Positions 8,016 to 16,798 of a stretch of 64,000 nt of DNA are shown here, in pieces. The notes below the pieces were generated by a model that did not search any database, had not been told where the DNA came from, and saw only the letters and a list, made by a program, of their open reading frames with translations. Positions within the stretch are counted from its first letter, which is position 1. The number at the start of each line of letters is the position of its first letter. The stretch spans positions 3,348,001 through 3,412,000 of the forward strand of contig NZ_CP106879.1 in assembly GCF_025677645.1 (NCBI RefSeq), written 5' to 3'. Source of the DNA: Curtobacterium poinsettiae (lineage in GTDB: Bacteria; Actinomycetota; Actinomycetes; Actinomycetales; Microbacteriaceae). The translations under genes and the position numbers were made by a program.

Positions 8016-10070
8016 TCAGCCGACCGGCAACGCCGCGTTCACCGCCGTCTGCGCGTCGCGCCAGACGGCCGCGCGTGACCCCGCGTAGGTGCCGCCCTGA
8101 CCGTTGGAGAACGACCGCAGGTTGTGCTTGGCGCCGTCCGTGTTGCCCTGCCAGTAGGCGGTGACGGCCCGCGCGGTCCCGCCCACCAGCCACACCTGGT
8201 CGGCCGCGTCCGTGGTACCGGTCTTGCCGAACAGCGTCGCGCCGTCGGGGGTCTGGCCACCGCTCGCCGTCCCGCCGCGGAACGCGCCCTGCATGACGTC
8301 GAACGCGGTGGCCGCCGTCTGCGGCGACACCGCCTGCGTGCACGTGCGGGGTTGTCCGCCGAGTTCCTCGCCGTCGGGGGCGATGACCTGGTCGATCACC
8401 ACGGGTGCACAGAACCGCCCGCCGTTCGCGATGCCCGCGTAGGCCGACGCCATCGTGAGCGGGGCGATGCTCTCGGTGCCGAGCAGGGACGCCGGGTTCC
8501 AGGGCAGCTCGCCACCGGTCGCCAGGTGCACCCCCAGCCCCTCGGCGACGTCGCGGATGTCGCACAGGTCGAGCTGTTCGGCCATCGACTGGTACGCCGC
8601 GTTCACGGACTGCGCCGTCGCCGACCGGACCGAGTACGGACCACGCTGCCCGGGTGAGTCGTTCTTCGGCTGCCAGAACGCCGAGGTGGGTCCACCGCAG
8701 GCGGTCCACTCGCTGTGCGGGTGCGGTGTGCCGTTGACGACGGTGTCCGGGCTGCGGCCGGCCTCGATCCACGCCAGCAGGGTGAACATCTTGTAGGTCG
8801 AACCGGTCTGGAACCCCGTCGAGCCGCCGTCCGCCTGGTCGGTGGCGTAGTTCAGCGAGGTCGCCGTGCGGGGCGCGTCGGACGACCGGTCGTGGTCGGT
8901 GTTCTGCGCCATCGTCAGCACACGACCCGTCCCGGCCTCGACCGTGTTGAACGTTGCCCCCAGCGCCAGCCGCGTCTCGGTCTTCGGGTCGTACTGGTCC
9001 AGCAGCCGCTTCTGTTGAGCGTTCAGGTCGAGGTCGAGCGTCGTCTGGATCCGGTACCCGCCGGTGCGCCACGCGTCCGCCCGCTGCTGCTTCGTCGTGC
9101 CGAGCTGCGGGAGCCGTTGGGCGATGGTCTCCGCGTGGTCACAGAAGAACTCCGCACCCACCTCGACCGCCTCGCACCCCTGCTGCGGTGCCGTCAGGTG
9201 GACGTAGTCGGCGACACGGGACAGCCGAGCCGTGCGGTACTCCCCGGTCGACAGGTGCCCCTGCTCGTGCATGGACCGCAGGATCACGTTCCGCCGGGCG
9301 GCGTTGTCGCGGTGGTGGTCCGGCGTCGACAGGTCGCGTCGCTCCGGCCACTGCACGATCGCGATGAGGGACGCCGCCTCGGCCGGGGTCAGGTCGGTCG
9401 CCGACTTGCCGTAGTAGTGCTGCGCCGCCGACTGCACCCCGTAGGTCTGGTCGCCGAAGTAAGCGATGTTCAGGTACGCCGCCAGGATCTGCTGCTTCGT
9501 GTACTGCTTCGCCAGGCTGATCGCGAGCTTCATCTCGGCGAGTTTGCGCTGCGGCGTCCGCCGGGTCGCGTCCTCGTAGGCGGCCTCGCGCTCCTCGGCG
9601 GTGGGCAGTTCGCTCGCCTGCTGGATCTTGATGTTCCGCACGAGCTGCATCGTCAGGGTCGAACCACCCGACCCGCCCTCGGTCCCGGACGTGGCGACGC
9701 TCACGAGCGACCGGACGACGGACGTCGCGTCGACGCCGCCGGTCTCGTAGAACCGCTTGTCCTCGCCGTCCACCGCGGCGTGCTCCAGCTCGTCGCTGAT
9801 CTGCTCGAGCGAGAGCTCCTGCCGGTCCTGGTCCCACACGTTGGCCAGGTGCACCGGCTCGCCGCCGCGGTACGCCCAGATCTGGTTGCGCTGCGGCAGC
9901 TGCCCGATCTCGATGTCCTCCGGCAGCGACTCGAACACCCCGATCGCCGAGGTCGTGCCGACCCCGGCGACCGCGATCACCGGAGTCACCCCGACGCTCA
10001 CCAGCAACCCGGCGAGCACACTGCCACCCACGAAGCCGAGCGCGGCTCCCCCTGCACGTCGCATCGTCAT
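8016..10070 (-). CDS. Class A penicillin-binding protein (transglycosylase/transpeptidase)
   Basis: A 684-residue bifunctional cell-wall synthase. One N-terminal membrane anchor (residues 6-35) is followed by a GT51 glycosyltransferase domain with EDKRFYETGG near 103 and GGSTLTMQLVRN near 133. The transpeptidase domain has STYK near 422 (acyl-serine), SVN near 486 and KTGT near 613. The reading frame is open 80 codons further upstream, but that part is Arg/His/Ser-rich and looks non-coding. MTMRRAGG at 10070, with GAGGGGGA about 8 nt upstream, is the likely start. It polymerises and crosslinks peptidoglycan outside the membrane. No C-terminal PASTA domain is seen. Confidence 0.93.
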   Translation of the reverse strand: MTMRRAGGAALGFVGGSVLAGLLVSVGVTPVIAVAGVGTTSAIGVFESLPEDIEIGQLPQRNQIWAYRGGEPVHLANVWDQDRQELSLEQISDELEHAAVDGEDKRFYETGGVDATSVVRSLVSVATSGTEGGSGGSTLTMQLVRNIKIQQASELPTAEEREAAYEDATRRTPQRKLAEMKLAISLAKQYTKQQILAAYLNIAYFGDQTYGVQSAAQHYYGKSATDLTPAEAASLIAIVQWPERRDLSTPDHHRDNAARRNVILRSMHEQGHLSTGEYRTARLSRVADYVHLTAPQQGCEAVEVGAEFFCDHAETIAQRLPQLGTTKQQRADAWRTGGYRIQTTLDLDLNAQQKRLLDQYDPKTETRLALGATFNTVEAGTGRVLTMAQNTDHDRSSDAPRTATSLNYATDQADGGSTGFQTGSTYKMFTLLAWIEAGRSPDTVVNGTPHPHSEWTACGGPTSAFWQPKNDSPGQRGPYSVRSATAQSVNAAYQSMAEQLDLCDIRDVAEGLGVHLATGGELPWNPASLLGTESIAPLTMASAYAGIANGGRFCAPVVIDQVIAPDGEELGGQPRTCTQAVSPQTAATAFDVMQGAFRGGTASGGQTPDGATLFGKTGTTDAADQVWLVGGTARAVTAYWQGNTDGAKHNLRSFSNGQGGTYAGSRAAVWRDAQTAVNAALPVG

Positions 10071-10356
10071 GTCGTCCGTTCCCCCTCGGTCGCACCGCCA
10101 TCGGCGCGGTCCGGAGAGGCTCCCAGTCCTGCTCGGGCAGGCGCCGTGACTTCCCCGCGGAACACCGTCGTGTCCGCTGGGAAAGTGCCGGTGGGATCCG
10201 CTGCCGACGTGGTCGGCATCGGGCTCGGCGTCGCGGCGCTCGTCTCCGGCCTCGCAGCCGCTCGGCGCAGCGCGGCCTGACCACCGGTCGCGCGCCGCTC
10301 CGAACGCCACGGCCGCGGTGGTGGCGGGACCGCCAGGACCAGAGGATCATCGGCTC

Positions 10357-10926
10357 ATGGAGTACTCGACGGCGATGCTCACCGAGGAGACGTGGCCCGA
10401 CTTCGCCGCGCTCGTCACCCGCAGCAACGGCGTGTGGGGTGGGTGCTGGTGCATCGGTTTCCACCCGGACGGCCCACGCGGCACGCCCGACCCGACGCTG
10501 TCCCACCAGGAGGCGAAGCACCGACACGTGCGGAACGGCACGAACCACCAGGTGCTCGTCTACGCCGACGGAACGGCGGTCGGGTGGTGCCAGTTCGGTC
10601 GGCCCGTCGAGCTGCCGACGATCCTGAACCCCGGCGCGTACGCGCGTGATGCCTCGACGCCGCCGGACTGGCGGATCGGCTGCGTGTTCGTGGAGTCCCG
10701 GCACCGCGGCCAGGGCGTCGCACGTGCCGCGGTGACGACGGCGCTGGAGGAGATCCGGCGGGCCGGCGGCGGGACGGTCGAGGCCTACCCGGAGCAGACC
10801 GTCGAGCGGAAGCCGCAGCGCGGGGCCTACCTGCACACCGGACCGGAGGAACTGTTCACGCAGTTCGGGTTCGTGCGCGACCGCCGCATCGCCAAGTGGC
10901 GGTGGGTGATGCGCACCACGGTGTGA
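10357..10926 (+). CDS. GNAT-family N-acetyltransferase
   Basis: A 189-residue single-domain acetyltransferase. The acetyl-CoA pyrophosphate loop is RHRGQGVA near residue 114, and the C-terminal part (ELFTQFGFVRDRR) is the usual beta-bulge region of the fold. The N-terminal part holds an unusual WGGCWCIGFHP segment with two Cys. The frame is open back to a GTG at 10318, but the ATG at 10357 has AGAGGA about 10 nt upstream and gives a normal GNAT length. Substrate unknown. It stands alone, with a 55-base gap to the next gene. Confidence 0.85.
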   Translation: MEYSTAMLTEETWPDFAALVTRSNGVWGGCWCIGFHPDGPRGTPDPTLSHQEAKHRHVRNGTNHQVLVYADGTAVGWCQFGRPVELPTILNPGAYARDASTPPDWRIGCVFVESRHRGQGVARAAVTTALEEIRRAGGGTVEAYPEQTVERKPQRGAYLHTGPEELFTQFGFVRDRRIAKWRWVMRTTV

Positions 10927-10981
10927 CCGGCGTGCCCGCTCGACGCCGCACTGCCAGGCCGGCGCGCGTACCGTTGGAACA

Positions 10982-11173
10982 GTGACACGCACCGCTCCGG
11001 TACGACCGCACCGCCTCGCCCTCATCGGCGCCGCCGTGGCTCTGGTGATCGGGGTCGGACTGCTCTTCACCCCCTGGGACGGGCCGGTCATCGTGCTCGC
11101 CTGGGCGCTCATCGTCGCCGCGGTCGTCCTCGGCGCGGTGACGCTGTTCCTGGTGCGGGCTCCCCGCAGTTAG
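10982..11173 (+). CDS. Small two-span membrane protein of unknown function
   Basis: A 63-residue protein with a basic N-terminus (TRTAPVRPHR), two hydrophobic helices (about 12-32 and 36-57) joined by a TPWDGP turn, and an RAPRS end. The GTG start has TACCGT seven bases upstream and no Shine-Dalgarno sequence, so leaderless expression is likely. No catalytic residues are visible. Family not recognised; similar two-helix proteins are common and mostly uncharacterised. Confidence 0.65.
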   Translation: MTRTAPVRPHRLALIGAAVALVIGVGLLFTPWDGPVIVLAWALIVAAVVLGAVTLFLVRAPRS

Positions 11174-11232
11174 TCCCTCACGCTGGGCACTTGTCCCCTT
11201 TTCTCCCGACTGTCCGAGCGCGGCAACGGGTC

Positions 11233-11299
11233 TACGGTCTGTCCCGTGCGGCAACGACGCCGCACGATGACGAATCGAGCATCATGCAACGACGGATGA
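11233..11299 (+). promoter_or_regulatory. Candidate leaderless leader ORF upstream of the beta-helix protein
   Basis: TACGGT at 11233-11238 lies seven bases before a GTG at 11246 that opens a 17-codon frame ending at 11299. This frame overlaps the first 16 bases of the next gene in another register. The first 20 bases form a hairpin (GTGCGGC/GCCGCAC). The arrangement fits the leaderless promoters of this window, but there is no proof that the peptide is made. Confidence 0.3.
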
Positions 11300-13062
11300 A
11301 CCGCGTCCTCGCGCTCGCCCTGAGCCTCGGTGTCGTGGGGGCACTGGCGCCGGCGATCTCGGCCCAGGCGGTCGCCACGAGCGACACCCCGGACTTCGGC
11401 AGCAACGTGACGATCTACGACCCTTCGGTGCCGGCGTCGACCATCCAGGCCGACGTCGACGCGGCGTTCAACAGCCAGCTGCGCAGCACGACGGCGCAGT
11501 TCGGCACGCAGCGGCACGCCTTCCTGTTCAAGCCCGGCAACTACGGCCGCGTCTGGGCGAACCTCGGCTTCTACACGTCGGTCGCCGGGCTCGGAAAGAA
11601 CCCCGACGACGTCACGATCAACGGCGCGGTGAACGTCGACTCCGGGTGGAACGCCGGTGACGAGAAGAACGCCACCCAGAACTTCTGGCGGTCGGTCGAG
11701 AACCTGGCGATCACGCCCGAGACCGGAACCGACCGGTGGGCGGTGTCCCAGGCCGCTCCGATGCGTCGGGTGCACGTCAAGGGGAACCTCACGATGGGGC
11801 CGTCGAACCAGGACGGCGGCCAGGGGTACTCGTCCGGCGGCTACATCGCCGACACGAAGGTCGACGGCACGGTGACCTCCGGGTCGCAGCAGCAGTGGTA
11901 CACGCGGAACTCCACGATCGGGTCGTGGCAGGGCGGCAACTGGAACATGACCTTCTCCGGGGTCCAGGGCGCCCCGGCGAACGACTTCTCGAAGAGCTAC
12001 ACGACCCTCGCCACGACGCCGATCACCCGTGAGAAGCCGTACCTGTACGTGGACTCGTCGAACAAGTACCACGTGTTCGTCCCCTCGCTCAAGCAGAACG
12101 CGAGCGGCGTCACGTGGCCGAACACCGCCGGCACCGACCTCCCGATGCGCAACTTCTACGTCGCGCACCCGGGCGACTCGGCGGCGACGATCAACGGCGC
12201 CCTCGCACAGGGGCTGAACCTGTTCTTCACCCCGGGCACGTACCAGCTCGACGCCGCGATCAACGTGCAGCGGGCGAACACCGTCGTGACCGGCATCGGG
12301 TTCCCGACCCTCGTCCCGACCAAGGGCAACTCCGTCCTGGTGTCGAACGACGTCGCGGGCGTGAACGTCTCGAACATCGTCGTCGACGCCGGCACGCAGA
12401 ACAGCGCACAGCTGATCCGGCTGGGCACGGCGAACTCGCACATCGACCACGCGGCGAACCCGCAGAGCATCCAGGACGTCTTCTTCCGCGTCGGATCGAG
12501 CATCCAGGGCAAGGCGAGCGCCTCCCTGCGGGTCAACGCCGACGACACCCTGATCGACCACATCTGGGCATGGCGTGCAGACCACGGCGGTGCCCCGACC
12601 GGCTGGAACGTCAACACGGGTGCGACCGGTGTCGAGGTGAACGGCAACGACGTCCTCGCGACCGGACTCTTCGTCGAGCACTACCAGCAGTACGAGGTGC
12701 TCTGGAACGGTGAGAACGGCCGCACGATCTTCTTCCAGAACGAGATGCCGTACGACGTCCCGGACAACGCCTCGTGGCAGAGTCCGACCGGCGCCGGCTA
12801 CGCGGCCTACAAGGTGGCGTCGTCCGTGACGAAGCACGAGATCTGGGGCGGCGGCGTCTACGCCTTCTTCAACACGAACCCCGCGGTGCACGCGGACCGG
12901 GCGTTCGAGGTCCCGCAGACCGCCGGCGTCCGCGCCCACGGGCTCGTCACGGTCTCGCTCGGCGACACGGGCACCATCTCGAGCATCATCAACGGGGTCG
13001 GCGGCGCGGTCCCCACACCGGCGGGCAACACCGCACCGAACCGACTCGCGTCGTACAACTGA
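11284..13062 (+). CDS. Secreted right-handed beta-helix protein (family often mislabelled adenylyl cyclase)
   Basis: A 592-residue exported protein. The signal peptide is MQRRMNRV plus a hydrophobic stretch, with a likely cut after SAQA near residue 27. The mature part is rich in short Asn/Gly/Val repeats typical of a parallel beta-helix: VTINGAVNVDSGW, SSGGYIADTKVDGTV and NVSNIVVDAGTQNSAQLI. From memory, similar actinobacterial proteins are labelled adenylyl cyclase, but no cyclase motif is present; the architecture is closer to GH55-like or pectate-lyase-like glycan enzymes. A carbohydrate-active role outside the cell is inference. The ATG at 11284 is chosen for the signal peptide; ribosome-binding evidence is weak. 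Confidence 0.75.
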   Translation: MQRRMNRVLALALSLGVVGALAPAISAQAVATSDTPDFGSNVTIYDPSVPASTIQADVDAAFNSQLRSTTAQFGTQRHAFLFKPGNYGRVWANLGFYTSVAGLGKNPDDVTINGAVNVDSGWNAGDEKNATQNFWRSVENLAITPETGTDRWAVSQAAPMRRVHVKGNLTMGPSNQDGGQGYSSGGYIADTKVDGTVTSGSQQQWYTRNSTIGSWQGGNWNMTFSGVQGAPANDFSKSYTTLATTPITREKPYLYVDSSNKYHVFVPSLKQNASGVTWPNTAGTDLPMRNFYVAHPGDSAATINGALAQGLNLFFTPGTYQLDAAINVQRANTVVTGIGFPTLVPTKGNSVLVSNDVAGVNVSNIVVDAGTQNSAQLIRLGTANSHIDHAANPQSIQDVFFRVGSSIQGKASASLRVNADDTLIDHIWAWRADHGGAPTGWNVNTGATGVEVNGNDVLATGLFVEHYQQYEVLWNGENGRTIFFQNEMPYDVPDNASWQSPTGAGYAAYKVASSVTKHEIWGGGVYAFFNTNPAVHADRAFEVPQTAGVRAHGLVTVSLGDTGTISSIINGVGGAVPTPAGNTAPNRLASYN

Positions 13063-13125
13063 TCGGTGCCGGCGGGAGCGGCTGCTCCTGATCGGTGTCG
13101 ACGGGAGCGACCACTCCTGATCGAA

Positions 13126-13163
13126 CGACGGCCGACTGCTCCCGCCGGAGCAGTCGGCCGTCG
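13126..13163. terminator. Hairpin terminator between convergent genes
   Basis: A perfect 17-bp stem (13126-13142 with 13147-13163) and a four-base loop. It lies between the beta-helix gene and the convergent MarR gene. Just before it, at 13061-13120, two imperfect direct repeats of about 30 bases begin with GATCGGTG. Confidence 0.85.
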
Positions 13164-13171
13164 CGCTGTCG

Positions 13172-13666
13172 TCAGTTCCTCCGCCGCGCGCCCGCGGATC
13201 GCGGTGGGTTCGCCCGGAGGTGCTCCGCCGCTCCCCCGAGGATCCGCGCGAGGTCGTCGACGTCCGCGTCCGACATCGACGCGAACAGCAGGGTGTGCAG
13301 CGCCTCGATGTGTCCGGGGAAGACCGCGGCGAGGACGTCACGACCGGCCGGGGTGATCGTCACGACCGTGCTGCGTTCGTCGTCGGGCGAAGGCCCGCGC
13401 GTGACCAGCCCACGCTGCTCGAGCAGTTGCGCCTGGTAGGTCAGCCCGCTGCGGCTGTAGACGACCCCGTCGGCCAGGTCGGTCATGCGCTGCTGCCCGC
13501 CCGGAGCGTCACCGAGCCGGGCGAGCAGCTGGAACTGCACGTAGCTCAGGCCACCCACGTCGCGCAGCTGCCGCTCGACTGCGTGGCGCAGCAGGCTGCT
13601 CACCTCGGTGAAGGCGAAGTACGCCCCGAGCTGCGTCGGGGTCAGGGAGTTCGGCGCATCGGTCAC
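13172..13666 (-). CDS. MarR-family transcriptional regulator
   Basis: A winged-helix MarR regulator of 164 residues. The DNA-binding part is QRMTDLADGVVYSRSGLTYQAQLLEQRGLVTR, followed by the wing SPDDERSTVVTITPAG. The C-terminal helix forms the dimer interface. An ATG at 13675 gives three more residues, but TAGGAT (13679-13674, minus strand) overlaps that ATG and lies seven bases before the GTG at 13666, which matches the leaderless pattern used elsewhere. It is divergent from an oxidoreductase gene, and two identical-type palindromes lie between them. It most likely represses the oxidoreductase and itself and is released by a small ligand. Confidence 0.9.
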   Translation of the reverse strand: MTDAPNSLTPTQLGAYFAFTEVSSLLRHAVERQLRDVGGLSYVQFQLLARLGDAPGGQQRMTDLADGVVYSRSGLTYQAQLLEQRGLVTRGPSPDDERSTVVTITPAGRDVLAAVFPGHIEALHTLLFASMSDADVDDLARILGGAAEHLRANPPRSAGARRRN

Positions 13667-13683
13667 GAGATCCATCCTACCCG

Positions 13684-13740
13684 TTGCTTCGAGTTCGAAG
13701 CAGTGCTAGCGTCATCGTCAGTTGCTTCGAACTCGAAGCA
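13684..13740. promoter_or_regulatory. Twin MarR operators flanking a sigma70-type promoter
   Basis: Two 19-bp palindromes, TTGCTTCGAGTTCGAAGCA (13684-13702) and TTGCTTCGAACTCGAAGCA (13722-13740), 38 bases apart. The first contains a -35 (TTGCTT, 13684-13689), and a -10 (TAGCGT, 13707-13712) follows after 17 bases, reading toward the oxidoreductase. The second palindrome covers the transcription start region. Operator function is inferred from the geometry and the divergent MarR gene. Confidence 0.85.
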
Positions 13741-13769
13741 CACGAGCAACACCGACGAAGGGCACGATC

Positions 13770-14702
13770 ATGCAGGCAGTACGGTTCCACGAGGTCGGCG
13801 GTCCCGAGGTGCTCCGCACCGAGGACGTCGAGCAGCCCACCCCGGGCGCCGGGCAGGTGCGACTCCGCGTCGCCGCCTCGGCGTTCAACGCGGCGGACAA
13901 CGGGATGCGGGGCGGGTTCCTGCCGATCCCGGTCCAGCTGCCGCACGTTCCCGGCTACGACGTGTCCGGCACCGTCGACGCGCTCGGCGACGGCGTCGAG
14001 GGGATCGCGATCGGGGACGCAGTCGTCGCGTTCCTGCCGATGGAACTCGACGGCGGGGCGGCCGAGTACGTCATCGCCCCGGCGGACGCGGTGGTCGCCG
14101 CACCGACGAGCATCCCGTTGGCCGACGCGGCGGCACTGCCCTCGGTGGCACTCACCGCGTGGCAGGCGCTGTTCGACGACGGGCGGCTCGAGGCCGGCCA
14201 GCGCGTGCTGGTCATGGGCGCTGGCGGCGTGGTGGGCAAGTACGCGATCCAGCTCGCCGTCCGCGCCGGCATCCACGTCATCGCGACGGCGAGTCCGCGC
14301 AGCATCGAGGCCGTCCGGGCAGCCGGCGCCCACGAGGTGATCGACCACACCACGACCGACGTCCGCGCCGCCGTGACGGAACCGGTCGACGTGCTCCTCA
14401 ACCTCGCCCCGATCGACCCGCAGGACTTCGCAGCACTCGTCGACGTCGTGCGCGACGGCGGTGCGGTCGTCAGCACCACGGCGTTCATGGCCACGCCGGA
14501 CGACGAGTCCCGCGGGGTCCGGGCGGCGACGGTGTTCGTCCTGCGCAACCGCGAGCGGCTGGCGGAGCTGGTGTCCATGGTCGACGCCGGGGCGCTGACG
14601 GTCGAGGTCACGCGACGCATCCCGCTGACCGAGCTGCCGTCCCTGCACGCCGAAGCGGCCGCGGGACGGATCAGCGGCAAGGTCGTGGTCCTGGCCGGGT
14701 GA
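13770..14702 (+). CDS. Zinc-independent NADPH-dependent quinone oxidoreductase (MDR family)
   Basis: A 310-residue medium-chain reductase of the quinone oxidoreductase branch. It has the GroES-like N-terminal domain (PEVLRTEDVEQPTPGAGQVRLRV, then PHVPGYDVSGTV near 60) and a Rossmann domain with VMGAGGVVGKYAIQLA near 150. Structural-zinc cysteines are absent. The ATG at 13770 has GAAGGG about 8 nt upstream. It is under the twin MarR operators, a common layout for quinone or electrophile detoxification. The actual substrate is not visible. Confidence 0.9.
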   Translation: MQAVRFHEVGGPEVLRTEDVEQPTPGAGQVRLRVAASAFNAADNGMRGGFLPIPVQLPHVPGYDVSGTVDALGDGVEGIAIGDAVVAFLPMELDGGAAEYVIAPADAVVAAPTSIPLADAAALPSVALTAWQALFDDGRLEAGQRVLVMGAGGVVGKYAIQLAVRAGIHVIATASPRSIEAVRAAGAHEVIDHTTTDVRAAVTEPVDVLLNLAPIDPQDFAALVDVVRDGGAVVSTTAFMATPDDESRGVRAATVFVLRNRERLAELVSMVDAGALTVEVTRRIPLTELPSLHAEAAAGRISGKVVVLAG

Positions 14703-14758
14703 CGGCCGCACACCCCCGCACCAGCACCACCCGCACCAGCGCCGGATACGCTCGGCGC

Positions 14759-15748
14759 ATGACGGACCAGGGGTGGCACGAGGACGTGCTCGGAGCACCG
14801 TACGAGCGGCTCGAACTGCCGCTCGGCACCGACTCCGAGGGGCCCGTCGTCGCCACCCTGGTCCGCCGCCGGCACACCCCGACGGACCTGCTGCTGCACG
14901 GTCGCGGGCCCCTGCACGGCGTCGACGTGCTCTACGTGCACGGCTGGTCGGACTACTTCTTCCAGGTCGAGCTCGCCGAACGCCTCGAGCGGCTCGGTGC
15001 CCGGTTCCACGCGCTGGACCTGCGGAAGTACGGTCGGAGCCTGCGCCCGTACCAGACTCCGGGCATGGTCGACGACCTGGCGGTCTACGACGAGGACATC
15101 GCCGCGGCCCTCGACGCGATCTCGGCCGAGCACCCCGGCTCGGACCGCCGCAGGCTCGTCCCGATGGGCCACTCCACGGGCGGCCTGACCCTGTCGCTCT
15201 GGGCTGCCCGGCACCCGGAGCTCGTGCACGGCCTCGTGCTGAACAGCCCGTGGCTCGAGTTCCAGGCCACCGCGGTCGGCCGGGCCATCGTCGCACCGGT
15301 CATCAAGCTCGGTGCCCGCCGGAACCCCCTCGCGCCGATGCCCGCCGTCGACCCCGGCTTCTACACCCGCACCGTCTCGGCCGAGGGCGAGGGGTCGTGG
15401 ACCTACGAGCAGCAGTGGCGGCCGGAGCGCGGCTTCCCGCTGCACCCCGGGTGGCTCGCCGCGGTCTTCGACGGTCAGGCACAGGTCGAGAAGGGCCTCG
15501 GCATCGGGGTCCCGACCCTGGTGATGCTGAGCGACAAGAGCATGCTCCAGCCACGGTGGGACCCCGGGATGGCGCACGCGGACGTCGCCCTGAACGTCGA
15601 CACGGTGGCGCACCGCTCGCTCTCCCTCGGCGATGAGGTCACGGTCCGCCGACTCGCCGGCGCCCTGCACGACGTGGTGCTGTCCGCGCCGGAGGTGCGG
15701 GAACGGGCGTACGACACGATCGGGCGCTGGGCGACCACCCTCCGCTAG
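14759..15748 (+). CDS. Alpha/beta-hydrolase (serine hydrolase, lysophospholipase-like)
   Basis: A 329-residue hydrolase. The oxyanion strand is YVHGWSDYFFQ near residue 60, and the nucleophile elbow is GHSTGG with Ser near 139. The acid and His are likely in MLSDKSM and in ALHDVVLS near the end. The LRKYGRSLRPYQTPG segment resembles Hydrolase_4 or monoacylglycerol lipase-like proteins. The start ATG has TACGCT six bases upstream and no Shine-Dalgarno sequence, indicating a leaderless message. Substrate unknown. Confidence 0.88.
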   Translation: MTDQGWHEDVLGAPYERLELPLGTDSEGPVVATLVRRRHTPTDLLLHGRGPLHGVDVLYVHGWSDYFFQVELAERLERLGARFHALDLRKYGRSLRPYQTPGMVDDLAVYDEDIAAALDAISAEHPGSDRRRLVPMGHSTGGLTLSLWAARHPELVHGLVLNSPWLEFQATAVGRAIVAPVIKLGARRNPLAPMPAVDPGFYTRTVSAEGEGSWTYEQQWRPERGFPLHPGWLAAVFDGQAQVEKGLGIGVPTLVMLSDKSMLQPRWDPGMAHADVALNVDTVAHRSLSLGDEVTVRRLAGALHDVVLSAPEVRERAYDTIGRWATTLR

Positions 15749-15796
15749 TCCGGCGACGCCCCGCGACGCCCTGCGACACCCCGCGACGCGTGCGAC

Positions 15797-16756
15797 TCAG
15801 TCGGTCAGCCCGGCCACCGCGGCACGGGTCGCCTCGGCGACGAGCGCGTCCGACGGCTCGGCACCGGGGTCGGCCCGGCTCGTCATCACCACGAGCACGA
15901 CGGGTGCCCGCCCCGGCGGCGTCACGACCGCGATGTCGTTCCGCACCCCGTAGGACGCCGTACCGGTCTTGTCGGCGACCCGCCACGACGGGTCCACCCC
16001 GGCACGGATCGTCGCGTCCCCGGTCGTGTTGCCGAGCATCGCGTCGCGGAGCACCCGTCGGTCTGCGGCGTCGAGCGCGTCTCCGAGCAGCACGGTCCGG
16101 AGGTCCGCCGCGAACCGCTCCGGCGTCGTCGTGTCCCGCCGGTCGCCCGGGATCGCCTGGTTCAGGTCGGGTTCGGCCCGGTCGACGTTCGTCGTCCGGT
16201 CCCCGATGCCGCGCAGCCACCGCTCGACGGCGTCCGGCCCGCCGATCCGCTCCACCAGCAGGTTCGCCGCGGTGTTGTCGCTGGAGCGGAGCGCGGCGTC
16301 GATGAGCTCGCGCACCGTCATCCCGGTGTCGACGTGCTCGCGCGTCACGGGCGCGTACTCGAGCAGGTCACCACGGTCGTAGTGCACGACGGTCGCCAGG
16401 TCGGCGTCGGACGAGGCCTCGAGGACCGCCGCCGCGACGAACACCTTGACCGTCGACGCGAACGCGAACCGCTCCCCCGCACGGTGCGCGATCGTCCGAC
16501 CGCTCCCGGTGTCGACCGCGGCGACCCCGAGCCGTGCGTCGTACCGACGCTCCAGCGCCGCGAAGGTCCTGGCGGTGGCGGTGTCGGTCGCCGGGTCGGT
16601 CGCCGTCGCCGCTGCCGACGCAGAAGCCGAAGCTGACGCGGACGCGGACGACGCCGGCCCGGTCGTCGCACCACCCGGCGCACCGGAACACCCCACCAGC
16701 CCGGCCAGCACCAGCGCCGTCAGGGCCGCGGCCGTCATCCCCGTCCCATCTCGCAC
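15797..16756 (-). CDS. Class A beta-lactamase, lipoprotein
   Basis: A 319-residue serine beta-lactamase. With the GTG start at 16756 the signal is MRDGTGMTAAALTALVLAGLVGC with lipobox Cys 23; an ATG at 16738 would lack a charged end. A Ser/Ala/Thr linker follows to about residue 60. All catalytic boxes are intact: S101-T-V-K104, S159-D-N161, E195-P-D-L-N199 (the deacylating Glu) and K263-T-G265. Membrane anchoring by lipid is usual for Gram-positive enzymes. No regulator sits beside it. Hydrolysis of penicillins is expected from the motifs; the spectrum cannot be read. Confidence 0.93.
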   Translation of the reverse strand: MRDGTGMTAAALTALVLAGLVGCSGAPGGATTGPASSASASASASASAAATATDPATDTATARTFAALERRYDARLGVAAVDTGSGRTIAHRAGERFAFASTVKVFVAAAVLEASSDADLATVVHYDRGDLLEYAPVTREHVDTGMTVRELIDAALRSSDNTAANLLVERIGGPDAVERWLRGIGDRTTNVDRAEPDLNQAIPGDRRDTTTPERFAADLRTVLLGDALDAADRRVLRDAMLGNTTGDATIRAGVDPSWRVADKTGTASYGVRNDIAVVTPPGRAPVVLVVMTSRADPGAEPSDALVAEATRAAVAGLTD

Positions 16757-16798
16757 GCCCCGAGCCTGCCCGACGACCGTGCAACTACCCTGAGCGGC

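Noticed and set aside
10146..10280. Possible 44-residue plus-strand protein with a GTG start and a hydrophobic stretch (DVVGIGLGVAALVSGLAAARR)
   Set aside because: It overlaps no confirmed gene and looks membrane-like, but it has no ribosome-binding site or TAnnnT hexamer and lies in the upstream region of the PBP gene; not enough support.
11284..13062. Adenylyl cyclase
   Set aside because: Related proteins often carry this name, but there is no cyclase catalytic motif; the sequence is an exported beta-helix repeat protein.
11170..13341. 723-codon minus-strand frame opposite the beta-helix gene
   Set aside because: Antisense shadow with VDV/RRR repeats and no recognisable domain.
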